The notes below the pieces were generated by a model. The model had not been told where the DNA came from and made no database searches. It was given only the letters and a program-made list of their open reading frames with translations. Below, piece after piece: positions 16,968 to 28,600 of a stretch of 64,000 nt of DNA; position 1 is the stretch's first letter, and the number at the start of each line of letters is the position of its first letter. The translations under genes were made by a program, and so were the position numbers. Source of the stretch: Glycine soja (Eukaryota > Streptophyta > Magnoliopsida > Fabales > Fabaceae); the NCBI RefSeq assembly GCF_004193775.1, contig NC_041011.1:15346201-15410200 (forward strand), read 5' to 3'.

Positions 16968-17880
16968 AGTAACATCCAAAAATCCAATTACATAGTTGGC
17001 TCCAAGCAGATAGCTAGAGCCAACAAATCATGACAAAGGGGGTGTATTTAGTAAAATGGGGGTGCAAATAGTAATTTTCAAATTTGGGCCCTTCTAGAGG
17101 TTTCTGGGCATTTTCTTGCTTAAGGTGGAAGCACCCTAGCTCCCCTAGGCTAGCTGAGCTCACCTGGGCGAGCTAGGTGGCAACCACCTCCCCTGTGTTG
17201 TTGAAAAATGGGCTTCCGGGACACCCGTAATGCTTTCGTAAAATTCCCATAACCCTAAATAAGCATATTTCACTTAATATGGGTGAGAAGGAAGAGAAAA
17301 AAGAAAAAAAAATCAAGTCCTATAGGCTTCCGTAACTTTTCCGTAAATTACGAAAGAAGGGGGGTGAACATATCTAAATAGGGGGTGCGAATAACAATTT
17401 TGAAATTTTTAAGTGGGTCTACCAAAGTATTTTTCGAAGCTGGATTGCTTCTGAAGGAAGCAACCCAGCTCGCCTGGGCGAGCTGGGCAGCAACCTCCTC
17501 CCCTTTTTCCTATAAATAGTCTGAAGGAGGTTGTTTTAAGGATCCCTTAGCCCCCTAGCTATGTATTTCAGCTGTTTTTGGTGGAAAAAATTGTTTTCGT
17601 GAAGAAAATCCAAGCTGAGATGCTTCCGTAACGCTTCCGAGATGTTTCCGTGAGCGAATTCGTGAAGGTTTTCTGTTGTTCTTCACCGTTCTTCATCCGT
17701 TCTTCATTCGTTTTTCGTTCTTCAACGGGTAAGTTTTTGAATCCTAGACTTTCAATTCATTTCTTGTTTTTTTGGCTTTCATCTTTATTTCGTTCATTTT
17801 CGATTTTCTTTACTTTCGTCTTTATCGCGCTTTTACCATTTATTTAAGTCGTTTTCTCACCTAATAAATGATAAAATGAA
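16968..17880 (+). mobile_element. LTR-like fragment with TATA box
   Basis: GC-richer blocks repeat the phrase GCTCGCCTGGGCGAGCT (about 17155-17172 in variant form and again at 17468-17484). A TATAAATAG box follows at 17511-17519, then a pyrimidine-rich leader. This is the layout of an LTR U3-R region from a legume retrotransposon. No clean ends, target duplication or gag/pol were found, so the lineage is open and the limits are approximate. Confidence 0.45.
17511..17519 (+). promoter_or_regulatory. TATA box of LTR-like fragment
   Basis: TATAAATAG lies in a GC-richer context just upstream of a CT-rich leader, as in plant LTR promoters. Confidence 0.5.
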
Positions 17881-18097
17881 ATTCAACCTATCATTTGTGT
17901 TGTAATATCATTTAATCACTTTTAAAACAAAATCTAACCGATCGTTCACGCTGTAACCTCAGTTTAACTAAAAAAAAGCAAAATAAATAATAAAATAATC
18001 AAAATATCTTGAAAAATAAAAATAAAATAATTAAAAAAAAGCAATTGGACGTTTTTCTTTGGAGGTTTCCTTAGATCAGTTGACTAATAACCAAAAT

Positions 18098-18142
<45 letters not shown>

Positions 18143-18400
18143 CTCTAAATAACATTTAAATAAAAATTGATCCATAATTTCCTATCTCTTTATTTTTATA
18201 TTAGCATGTTTATTTAATTTGATATTTATTTATTTATTCTAGATGTTTCTTTACTTTCTTAAGTATTATTTTCAATTAAACTTATTTAATAAATAAATAT
18301 TTTTAATTCAATGTAGTCTATATCATACTTTCTGCTTACAATAATTTTAATATATTTTATTTACTATAGTAATTTTAATTTACTAACAATTATATTTTAA
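17881..18400. other. AT-rich stretch with (TA)n microsatellite
   Basis: No gene seen. A TA dinucleotide run lies at about 18103-18141. Confidence 0.6.
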
Positions 18401-18413
18401 TAATATTTTTTAG

Positions 18414-19345
18414 ATGAGTATTCAATCAACTCAACTTCAAGTACAAGGATCAATATCAATCTAGACAATCCTGATTTTGTAAAGTTCAAATAGAGTAAAA
18501 TGAACTTCCTTCTTTTATTTTATTTTATTACACATTTTGTAACATTCAACAAACAAAATTGTTAGTTTATTCTAATTCTTTGATTGATGTAGCTAAAAAA
18601 TTATAAATTTCATATTAAATAACTACTTTGTAGAAAAAATGGAGCAACATTAAATAAAAGAACTATCTTCTCCAAATTCTACCAACATTGATCTTGACAA
18701 GAGAATGTCAAAAAATAGAAGATCTTTGCAAGATATAATGTCCATGAGATGGGTATCAAAATCACATGTATGCAACCCTATCATGACCTTCATGTTCATA
18801 ATATTCAATAATACTTTATTTTTTCTTAGTTTTAACATATATAAAATAACAGGATAATGTGTTCACAATTCATGCAACAATCAATGAGATCGATGGTTCG
18901 GTTGAATTTTGAATTATGTTGCATGTGAGAGATGGTAAAAGAAAGTTACAAAAGAGGGAAATCAATACACTTGCAGAGAATGCAGACAATCATCCAAGTA
19001 CCCAACAAGGTTTAATGTTTTGTATATAATGAATTATTTTTTATAACATAATTAAATAAATATTAAAAACTTTGAAATCTTGTTTGGTTCAAGATAAAAT
19101 TGAAAGTATATGATGACACCAACGTAGCAACATTCACAATTTTCGATTGAGATGTGTAACAAATTCTAAACACAAAAGCATTTGAACTCCTTCACACCCG
19201 AAATGAAAATAAGGCTAACATACCCCATATTAAATACCTTTTACAATGGCACTTTCATCCACAAATTAATATTTTTATGAAAAAAGGAGCCCACTTCAAC
19301 ACAACAAATATCATCGGATGAGTCAGGTGAAGAACTAATTATAAG
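18414..19345 (+). pseudogene. RPA1-like (replication protein A large subunit) fragment
   Basis: Plus-strand pieces read as the C-terminal DNA-binding part of a plant RPA70-type or Helitron-type RPA protein. NVFTIHATINEIDGS (about 18857-18902) is followed by a frameshifted stretch. Then KLKVYDDTNVATFTIFD, a stop, DV, a stop, and QILNTKAFELLHTRNENKAN and NIPHIKYLL come at about 19095-19250. The DDT-x-ATF-x-IFD phrase is the strand-turn signature of the OB fold. At least two in-frame stops and one frame change make it a pseudogene. A homologous piece lies on the opposite strand at 37385-37642. It may come from a Helitron or be cargo of the CACTA element whose tail begins at 19355. Confidence 0.6.
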
Positions 19346-19354
19346 TTAAAGCCT

Positions 19355-19855
19355 AATGTTATTTTTGACGCAACATTGGTTTGTTTTTGCATATTTTACC
19401 TTTTCTGGTTTATTTCTTACTTTACAACATCGGTTTTTTTTAACATCAATTTTTTTATAACCGATGCTAAAATTAATATTTTTAACCTTGATTCAAAACC
19501 GATGTTAAATGTCCAAAATAAATGATGTTAAAAGCATTTTTTCTAGTAGTGTGTATTGACATTATTGTTTTCATTATTTTAAACATTTCTTTTATCTGAT
19601 ACTAATTATTCAATTATTTTGGGCTAAATTTGAATTGCCTAAAAACTATGTGGACTAGTTATGTTTTTCAATTTTTAAGTTTGGGGTAATTTAAAAAACA
19701 AACAAGATATTAAAATAAAATTGCAAGAAAACAACATTGGTTTTTAGAAAAATCAATGTTGGGAATGTACGACAACATCGGTTCTTCTAGAAACAAATGT
19801 TGTTGAGCAGAAAACAACGTCGATTTTAAAAGTCATTAATAATTAACCGATTTTA
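19355..19855. mobile_element. CACTA right-end fragment A (direct repeat with 36695-37176)
   Basis: About 500 bp is nearly identical, same strand, to 36695-37176. It contains AACCGATGTTAAA-type subterminal motifs and an inner terminal repeat TTTTCTAGTAGTG ending at 19551. It stops at AATTAACCGATTTTA. In the other copy that phrase continues for about 20 bases to a terminal TATTTTCTAGTAGTG; here the next base (19856) opens a new element. It is best read as the tail of another CACTA copy that lost its last bases at the junction. Confidence 0.75.
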
Positions 19856-20475
19856 CACTACTAGAAAATACACTTTCAACATCGGTTATTTAGAACATTC
19901 TACATCGGTTCTAAAATCGATGTTAAAAGTGACGATGTTGAATGTATGAATGTTAACATCGGTTTTGGAGAACCGATGTTATCATACATATGACAACATC
20001 GGTTCTCCAAATACCCGATGTTAAACACAATGAACAACAGCAAAAAAAGTGTAGGCATGATGAACGTTGACATCGGTTTTCCAGTAAAACCGATGTAAAT
20101 ATGTTAGTTTAACATCGATTTTCTAGAAAAATCGATGTTAATATATGCCCTTAACATCGGTTTTGCTAGAAAACCGATGTCAACGTTGATGATGCATACA
20201 CTTATTTGGTGTAGTTCTTTGTGTATAACATCGGTTAATTATAAATAACCGATGTTAATATTCAAATATTCACATCGGTTATTGATAATTAACCGATGTT
20301 AATGTACACTAGTTAACATCGGTTTTCTACAGATAACCGATGTTAAATTACAAACACTGACATCGGTTATACATAAAAAACTGATGTTAATATACAAACG
20401 TTAACATCGGTTTTCTATTATAACCGATGTTGGTTATGATATTAACATCGGTTTTTGTTAATAACCGATGTTGTT
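19856..20475. promoter_or_regulatory. Left subterminal hairpin array (transposase-binding sites)
   Basis: After the terminal repeat come about ten copies of AACATCGGTT, each followed within about 5-30 bases by its complement AACCGATGTT. Each pair can form a hairpin. Spacer text between pairs differs. In En/Spm-type elements such subterminal motifs bind the TnpA-like protein and bring the ends together. Sparser copies sit near the right end (36710-37170). Confidence 0.8.
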
Positions 20476-20725
20476 TTCAAATATTTTTTTTATATATACT
20501 TTCTGTTTTTACAGTAAACCCAAAATTGTACCTGTCAAATGCAATTTCAGAAGACCCAATTCACAGCAAATAAACATTTTATTATGCTCTCAAGCAGTTT
20601 TAATGATAATAAACATCAAATAATTGATTTATATATTATAAAGAACTATCAACAAATGAATTGAATGTTCATGTTACATAGAAAATGTAAAAAATGTCAA
20701 AAATGTTAAAAAATGTCCCTAAATC

Positions 20726-23700
20726 CTAGGCCTGATCTCTAATTCGGAGATAAAACTGTGCCCACTGGATCCGCAATGCTTTTAATCTCTCAGGCTCCAA
20801 TGGTCTAGGGTCGTTAAAATATTGCATGATTAAATAAATCATATTAAGTTAATAATGTAATACAAATTATAAATAAATCGATTTTCTTTGAAATAAACTT
20901 ACCGCTTCCCAATTATTTGTAAAAGTTCCTAAAATGATGGTGGACATCCAGTGGATGACATAGTAGCCGCACTCAGTAGTTCCTTTTTGTCTATTACACT
21001 AAATACATAATGAAATTTGGATATTAATTAAACAACTAGTGTACAGACACATAAAGAAATATATATAAGTAGAAGTTTTATGTAAATGACGTACCTTGAC
21101 GACAATTCACCTAGCAGGAGCCTTTGATTTAGGCTGTGGAGCATCATCAAGACCCTTGATAGCACTGTTCCATATGAGTAACAATTAAAAACTGGTGTTG
21201 TACGTTGAGGTATTACAATGCAAATGTATTGAAAACAACACTAACCTATTAATAATCCCCTTAAGGTAGTTGTCTGGCCTGTTATGCAATGAACAAAACC
21301 AGACAACTAAGTGTTCCTTGGGCAGGATGACCACCATCTGCCAGTGTCCGCTGCAGTGGAACCTAAAATGGGTTAGTACATTAGTAATCATTAATTAAAT
21401 TTTGTTATTTTGTGACTTACCCATTTAGGTAGGCTCCAAGATACACATCGCGCTGTGAACTCTGCATCCAACTCTTTATGTAACTTTCAGATTCAAACTG
21501 CGATTGCCCAGACCTCTGAATGGACTGAGGCTCGAGGAATCCATAGATATCAGAATTTCCCGCTCGCATACATGTTTCAGTGAGATGCCTGTTTATGTTA
21601 AGTCAAAGTTAAATATTTATGAATTGAAAGCCATAACTTAGGTAAATAAAAGCCTTTTATATAAAGACTTACATAATCCACAACTGTAACACTGATATGC
21701 TGAGACATTGACCACCGTGTGCGATTTTGGAGAGGTCTTCGTGCTTTATGTACAGGGGGAAATTTGGATTAATGACCCCGAACACGGTGGCATCCCATCT
21801 AACCTGATAAGGCCTCAAGAAAAGCTCTAGGATGGTCAATGTCATCAGATAAAGCAGATCATCGACCTCCGAATCGGGCTTCGGAGGTGGTTTTGGCGGA
21901 GACACAGCTACCTATTCATGAAACAAAGTTAAATAGCCTAATTTGAAAAGAAGAAACATATAGTAAGGACAATAAGTACCTGCTGTGATAAATACTTGAC
22001 CAGATGTGTCGGCCAAGCAAGGAAGGTGTGAAGTGTCTGCCCCACTAAGGAAACCTCATCAGTGGGTACAGGAACTGGAGCATCTGCATCTCTAACCTCC
22101 TCCACACTCACCTTTACTTGGCCAGGCAAAAAAGGAGTGTTATGAACAACAGTGGATCCCTCATAAACTCTCCCGATGGCAACCAGGCGTGTAGGATCTG
22201 CTTCTATGTACAAGCCGCACCTGTCAGAGTCATCGGTCTCAGGATCGTTTCCTGAGGGATCAACACAACTCCCCTTTGTGCTCACTCGAGGACCGGAGGG
22301 ACCAGGACCAACCACAGGCTCAGGAGGCACTGCAACTCCTTGAGATTGCATCTGCGACTGAAGGTGGCTGAAGGATGCCATGACCTGCCTCGTCACTTTC
22401 TCTGTGATGGACTCCTCTAGCTGGTCCCTGATTTGCTGGGTCAGCTGCTGTAATTCGTCAGGAGGCAAGGAGGAAGCGCTGCGGGACGTCCGTGGAGCCG
22501 ATCGAAAGTATTTCTTGATGGTGACACCGGCTCCAGCAGCACGGACACGTCCAGGGTGCTCTGGACGTCCAATAGCAGCGGCCAGAACATCCTGACGTCC
22601 ATGGGGGACGAACGATCCCTGTGTGGCCTGCTCCTCAAACGAATCCTGCACAAAAAACACACAGTGGTACATGGCATTCTCAAAATATTCAAACATAATT
22701 GTAATGGTTAGTTGAACATGAATACAATCTTCTCAGCGATTTCCTTTGCGGCCTCAGTCGTCATCTCCCTTGTCTTCTTCGTGCGGGCCATCTTCCACTT
22801 CACGTAGCGTCTGACCGGGGATGGAGGGTCGATGACGCCATCAACGCTTCCTGACTGTGCAGCTTCCTGCATCTTCTTCTTGGTTTTCTTAGCCAGGAGC
22901 TTCTGCTCCAAATAAGCATAACCCCCACGAGACAAAACGTGGGGGGCAGTATTGTGCTTCTGGATGGCCTGTGCCTTCATGCGCACATCCTGAAAAAATT
23001 AAACAATAATGTTTGAAATGGTTAGAATGAAGTATAACAACATCATGTTTAATATGAAAAACAACTTAAATGGCAAAGGAACATACCTCCCAAGAAGGGT
23101 CTCTGCGAGTCTGGCAAAACTGGGCCCACTTTTCCTTGCTGATGCCGTATTTGTCACAGACAGTGTCCTCGACACCGTCCTGATCGGCTGCAAGGGCCCA
23201 TTTCCTCGTGAGGTCTGATTTAAACTGCCTCCATCTCTCCCCCATGGTCTGTAGTAACTTCCTTTTCGTCCTACTGTCAGAAGCCTCTGGGATATCAAAT
23301 TCCGCTTGACAACATGAAACAAAGTTTATTTGTTACAATAATGAAATTTTTTGGCTATTAATTACACATAATCAAATAAGAAAAGAGAAATACCTGAATA
23401 TCCTCCCAAATCAGGTCCTTCTGAGCAGTAGGGACCTCCTTCCAGTTCTCGTAGGTGATGTCCACCTTATCACGTGCCACAATCCCCAAATATGTTCTTA
23501 ATTTCTTCTTGTGGGGACCGTCGGCCTTCCCTGTAGCAGGATCAACATGCACCACTGGTCTCTCAACACCAGGTGGTCTAGTGGACAACGATCGTAGGCG
23601 TGAGGCTTTGTGTGTCCGCTTCACGGCAGACGTCGAAGCCGATGCATTCGAAGTAGGAGGAGGAGGAGGAGGAGAAGGAAGAGAAGGAGGAGGAGGAGGA

Positions 23701-23744
23701 GGAGAAGGAGGAGGAGCAGTAGTGGAGGCAGGTGGAGAACCCAT
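20726..23744 (-). pseudogene. CACTA TnpA-like transposase fused to Ulp1/C48 protease domain
   Basis: Ten minus-strand exons: 23394-23744, 23087-23305, 22726-22989, 21980-22644, 21673-21911, 21421-21588, 21246-21350, 21095-21164, 20903-20998 and 20726-20821 give about 758 residues. The ATG at 23742-23744 is followed by a Pro-rich segment (GGA repeat on the plus strand). Next is a Ptta/En/Spm transposase-like domain: LRTYLGIVARDKVDI, MGERWRQFKSDLTRKW, YGISKEKWAQF. The C-terminal third is a Ulp1 cysteine-protease fold with His in GHWQMVVI (about residue 638) and Q-x5-C in NRQKGTTECGYYVMHWM (Cys about 704). The usual Asp position reads WFCSL. Lesions are a TGA at 21107-21109 (in place of Trp) and acceptors reading AA instead of AG before exons 2 and 10. 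Family role: binding element ends; the protease role is unknown. Confidence 0.82.
23645..23727. repeat. GGA/AGG trinucleotide repeat coding for poly-Pro
   Basis: A near-perfect GGA-type repeat lies inside exon 1 of the TnpA-like gene. On the coding minus strand it gives Pro runs with Ser and Leu interruptions. Open frames on the other strand (Gly/Glu- or Arg-rich) are shadows of the repeat. Confidence 0.85.
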
Positions 23745-23760
23745 GATCTTTTATACAATA

Positions 23761-23998
23761 ACATACAAAATTGGATTAATGAAAAGAGGATTAGTGATAA
23801 GTTTTTTTTGGAAGGCAAAAGTATAAGATTATTAAACAAAACCCCACCACATAAGGAGACAAGACAAATTAACCAAAGGACTCTGAAAGATACCTTGTGC
23901 TTTTTAATTGTGATTTCATCCATGTTTTCTTTGATATTGATTTTCTTAGGACTTCATCCATGTTTTGACAGCATTTGATTTTCTTTTTTGCAGAAAAG
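23761..23998 (+). other. Captured intron sequence before exon-like block
   Basis: This AT-rich stretch ends in a pyrimidine tract and GCAG (to about 23993) directly before the exon-like block that starts near 23994. That is what a genomic (unspliced) capture of an intron 3' end would look like. It lies just upstream of the TnpA-like start codon on the other strand, so it replaces the expected transposon spacer. Confidence 0.5.
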
Positions 23999-24547
23999 AA
24001 AGAGGGGAATGAGCAACAATTTGAAGGTTGTACATTCAGGAACTAAAGAATTCAAAATAGCTAGTAATAAGAGGGATTTTTTTTTGGGATTTTCTGAGCA
24101 CCAAGAGCAGCTACGCAAGAAGCTTGCACTTGAGGAGGGAAGGATATTTGCAGCTAATGAACAACTTTCTTAACTATTTGTCCTTCAGATTTTACTGTTT
24201 TTTTTTCTTATATGTAAATATAAATAATATATGGTTATGCCATAGGGACATGGTCATTTTTACCCCTAACAATCTTAGAAGTAAATATAGACTATGTTTT
24301 TACGCCATACCCTTATACCATTTATATTTACATATCAGCAAAAAGAAACAGTAAAATCTTAAGGACAAATAGTTAAGAAACTTGTTCATTAGCTGCAAAT
24401 ATCCTTCCCTCCTCAAGTGCAAACTTCTTGCGTAGCCGCTCTTGGTGCTCAGAAAATCCCAAAAACAAATCCCTCTTATGACTAGCTATTTTGAATTCTT
24501 TAGTTCCTGAATGTACAACCTTCAAATTGTTGCTCGTTCCCCTCTTT
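23999..24547. repeat. Inverted repeat H1 made of a captured gene's last exon
   Basis: Arm 23999-24242 is the imperfect reverse complement of 24303-24547, with a 60-base loop. Each arm encodes the same C-terminal exon, plus strand in the left arm and minus strand in the right: NLKVVHSGTKEFKIAS, then KRD(F/L)FLGFSEHQE, then ALEEGRIFAANEQ, then Ser and a stop, followed by untranslated sequence that is also repeated. The reading frame is open in both arms. I do not recognise the protein family. The arms differ by scattered substitutions, so the inversion is not very recent. Confidence 0.85.
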
Positions 24548-25029
24548 GAGAATGAGGAGGATCTTTATAGGACTTCATCCAGCTGATGTTTGTCGGCAGT
24601 TTCATCATCCACCACCCTTTTCTTCTTTGCCTTCTCACGTTCATTGTTGTTAAACCCATATTTATGCCTTCTTCCCTTCATGTCTTGTTTGATCACAACT
24701 TTAGCTGAATCTCCCATCTTCAGCATAGTTTAATCTCCTGTCTTATTGTCCAATGCCAAATTTTGATGGCCTGTATCTCTTTTGTTCGTATGTTCTACTG
24801 CTTCAGCTTCACAATGCATAGAGCAATCAGAATTTTCGAGTCATCACCAAAGGCTTCTGCATCAGCGTTGACACTCTCCACCCTCTTTGGTTTATGCTTC
24901 TGTGTTTTCTTCCATGCTTCCTCCTTATAATTCTCAAATTTATTGGAGGTCCCACTAGAAGGATCAGCACCAATTCGTGCCTGTTCCTCCTCTACCAGCT
25001 CAATATCTTTCCTTTCACCTTTGCTTTTG
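24303..25029 (-). pseudogene. Captured fragment of unrecognised host gene (minus-strand copy)
   Basis: Reading 25029 to 24303 on the minus strand joins the upstream segment (ELDEVL region) to the last exon (GTSNNLKVVHSGTKEF...) through a short stretch near 24548-24568. It ends in a stop and the same 3' untranslated text as the plus-strand arm. In the plus-strand arms the two parts are physically separate, and the last exon is preceded by an intron-like acceptor. The minus copy is therefore the only place where the two parts lie adjacent in gene order. Confidence 0.55.
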
Positions 25030-25510
25030 AAAACTACACTGTAATTTACAAAACAAAAGTTGAAAGGAAAGATATTGACCTAGTAGACGAGGAAGAAGCA
25101 CAGATTGGTGGTGATCGTGCTAGTGCAACCTCGAATAAAGCTGAGATTTATAACGAGGAGGCACGGAAGAAAACACAGAAGCATAAACCAAAGAGGGTGG
25201 AGAGTGTCAATGCTGATGTAGAAGCCTTTGGTGATCACTCGGAAATTCTGATTGCTCTATGCATTGTGAAGCTGAAGTAGTAGAACATACGAACAAAGGA
25301 GATACAGGCCATCAAAATTTGGCATTGGACAATAAGACAGGAGATTCAACTATGCTGAAGATGGGAGATTCAGCTAAAGTTGTGATAAAACAAGACATGA
25401 AGGGAAGAGAGCATAAATATGGGTTTAACAACAATGAACGTGAGAAGCCAGAGAAGAAAAGGGTGGTGGATGATGAAACTGGCGACAAACATGAGCTGGA
25501 TGAAGTCCTA
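24569..25510. repeat. Inverted repeat H2 made of an upstream exon of the same captured gene
   Basis: Arm 24569-25029 is the imperfect reverse complement of 25054-25510, with only a 24-base loop. The right arm reads on the plus strand as a charged, Lys/Glu-rich, low-complexity protein segment: VERKDIDLVDEEEAQIGGD, EEARKKTQKHKPKRVES, a stop/frame change near 25278, then HQNLALDNKTGDS, KMGDSAKVVIKQDMKGRE, EKKRVVDDETGDKHELDEVL. The left arm encodes the same on the minus strand and runs straight on into the minus-strand arm of H1. Transcription from either side would give a long hairpin RNA. Confidence 0.87.
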
Positions 25511-25560
25511 AGGAAGCAAATTGAAACAAAAAACCGATGCCTCAATAAGAGAAAAATGTA
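25054..25560 (+). pseudogene. Captured fragment of unrecognised host gene (plus-strand copy)
   Basis: Two overlapping open frames (to about 25278 and from about 25261) encode parts of one hydrophilic, acidic/basic mixed protein, broken by a frame change near 25270. Composition (many K, E, D; no hydrophobic segment) suggests a nuclear or disordered region, but no family was recognised. The copy ends in QIETKNRCLNKRKM and a stop near 25560, text that the minus-strand arm lacks. It sits between TNP2 and the TnpA-like gene inside the CACTA element, so it is transposon cargo. Confidence 0.6.
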
Positions 25561-25608
25561 GTTGTCACTTACTAGGTTTGGTGACCTCTGTCTCTGCAGA
25601 AAATTACA

Positions 25609-28600
25609 TTAGCCGATGTTAATCAATTCTCCTTCATCATGATCATTTCGATTTGCATGAACGTCGTCAGCTTCTTCTTCTCCGACAATGTTACCAGTGA
25701 TTTGAGCGGTCAAAGGACTAACATAGGTGTCCATGTATGAATCATCATCTTCTACATTAACACCAACTGTTTTGCCCTGCAGAACCACGCACCACCTTTC
25801 ATCACAAGGGTCTTGCACGTAAAATACTTGTCTAGCTTGTTCTGCCATGATGAAAGGGTCATTGTGGTAACCAAGTTTCTTTAGATCTACCAGGGTAAAT
25901 CCTATATCATCGGTGCGCACACCGGTGTTGCTGTCAACCCATTTACATTTGAAAACACATACTGTAAATTTCACATAATTAAGCTTCCAAATTTCATCAA
26001 TGAACCCAAAGTAAGGGATGGAAGCTACACAGGGATTCGCATCATTGACACTTGCAAAGTGTTGAGATTCATCCCTTAGGGTGACCCCGCTGTTCTGCAT
26101 TGTACTTTTGTCATTTGTGCTTTTGTGTAAAATGAATACCTGTTTATGTCGTATCCTTGCCAGGTTATAACATTTCTTTTAGGCCCATCTGCTAGTTTTC
26201 TTAATGTTTTTGAAGCATTCTCATCTGCAAAGATTGTATCTTTAAACCAATCACAGAAAGTTTTGTTATGCTTTTTCAACACCCAATTCTTTGACATTTT
26301 CGGATTATTCTGTTTGACTAAAGCTTCGTGCTTAACTATGTATGGCAAAACTTCATTACTGTTGTTCAAGACATACAAGTGAGCTTGTAACAAATCTTCT
26401 ACACTTGGAGTGATTACCTGCAGTCCTCTTGAACCCTTACCACCCACTCTGTCATCATGCCGACACTCAGGAAGCCCAACAGCTTTAGCCTTCTCTGAGT
26501 ATTCTGAACAAAATTCAATGGCTTCTTCTGCAATGTATCTCTCAACATTAGATGCTTCCGGACGATATAGATTCTTTGTATACCCTTTTAAGAACCTCAT
26601 GTATTGCTCAACCGGGTACATCCACCGTAGATAAACAGGACCACAACATTTGATTTCTCTGACCAGATGCACAATCAAGTGAATCATGATGTCAAAGAAA
26701 GCAGGGGGAAAATACATCTCCAACTAGCACAGTATAATTGCGGCCTCATTTTCCAACTCATCAAACATTACTGGATCAATCACTTTGCTACATATAGCAT
26801 GGAAGAAAAAGCACAGGCGAGTTACCGTGAACCTGACTTTGTTTCGCAAGATGTCTCGTATAGCCACGGCTAACAATTGTTGCATGAGCACGTGACAACC
26901 GTGAGACTTTAACCCTACAAGCTTAAGCTCCTTCAACTGCACAAGGCTCTTAATATTTGAAGAGTATCCTTGTGGAACCTTCACCCGACGAAGACACTGA
27001 CAAAAACTTATCTTCTCCTTCTTGGACAAAGTATGGCAGGCTGGGGGCAAGTAAATTTTCTTCCCATCAGACCTTGGATGCAACTGTGATCTTATACCCA
27101 TATCAGCTAGATCTTGACGGGTATTCAAGCCATCCTTCGTCTTGCCTTGAATGTTAAGGAGCGTCCCAATCACACTGTCACAAACATTTTTCTCCACATG
27201 CATAACATCAATACAATGTCTAACGTCAAGATCACACTAGTACGGAAGATCAAAGAAAATGGACCTCTTCTTCCATATGCAACTCTGACTTTTATCCTTC
27301 TTTTGGGTCTTCCCAAATACAGTGTTCAGGTGTTGAACCTGCTGATATACCTGCTCACCAGTGAATGGTATCGGCACAATATCATGCTCTTGACTTCCAT
27401 TAAAAGCTTTTCTCAGTCGTCTGTAAGAATGATTAGGTGTTAGAAAGCGGCGATGCCTACTATAGACTGTTTTTCTCCCATGTTTCAGTTGTGTGTAACT
27501 TGTATTTTCTTCACAGATGGGGCATGCATGATGACACTTAACACTGTAACCGCTGAGATTCCCATATGCTGGGAAGTCATTAATGGTAAAAAAAGCATTG
27601 CACGCATTTCAAACGTCTCCTTGCGAAACGCATCAAACACTACAACCCCCTCGTCCCACAACTTTCTCAGATCTTCAACCAACGGACTTAGATAAACATC
27701 AATGTCATTTCTTGGCTGTCTTGGGCCCGATATCATCATAGACAACATCATGTATTTTCGCTTCATGCACAACCAAGGAGGCAAATTGTAAATTACTAGC
27801 AGAACTGGCCATGAATTGTGTTGAGTGCTTAAGGTGCCATATGGATTCATTCCATCATTGGCTAGTCCAAGTCAAATATTTCTTGGCTCATTCCCGAAAT
27901 CCGGATACAAACCATCAATCTTCTTCCACTGGGAGCAATCAGCCGGATGACGGACCATTCCATCAGAAATCCTTCCATTTGCATGCCATGTAAGGTCTTT
28001 TGCGTCGTCCTCATTAGCAAACAAACGCTTAAACCTTGGAATGATTGGAAGATACCACAAAACCTTCGCTGGGGGGCCCTTGTTGGAGTTTTCATCAGAA
28101 TTGCTTTCCTCTTCATCCTTCACTTTGTACCGTGCAGTCCCATAGACAGGGCATTTGGACATTTCTTGGAATTCATGCCTGTAGAGTATGCAATCATTGG
28201 GGCAAGCATGAATCTTCTAATACTCCATACCCATGGGACACAATATCTTCTTCGCCTTATAGTAACTTTTAGGCAGTGTGTTGTCCTCTGGAAGCATATT
28301 GTGCACTACCTCAAGCAGTGAGGTGAAACTTTTGTCACTCCACCCATACCTGGCCTTCACATTAACCAGAATTAACACCGCAGACAACAGGGTTAAGGAA
28401 TTCTTGCACCCTATATACAAAGGCTTCTTTGAATCACTCTGCAATCCTTCATACACAAGGGCGTGTGCTTGTTGAAAACACTCTTGTCCAAGGTCACGAA
28501 TCATGTCTTCCAAGCGATCTCCCATTTCTACATCAAACGGTTCAGATTGGGACCCAGTATGCATGTCAGTCACTTCACCATGCCATATCCACGTCGTGTA

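Noticed and set aside
19876..20475. Regularly spaced AACATCGGTT motifs resembling a CRISPR array
   Set aside because: Motifs alternate in orientation, spacing is irregular and the host is a plant; they fit CACTA subterminal sites.
21938..22696. A 252-codon minus-strand frame taken as a stand-alone gene
   Set aside because: Only its middle (21980-22644) is an exon of the TnpA-like gene; both ends are intron sequence with consensus splice sites.
23455..23978. Gly/Glu-rich and Arg-rich open frames on the plus strand
   Set aside because: They lie opposite the Pro-rich exon of the transposase gene and arise from the GGA repeat.
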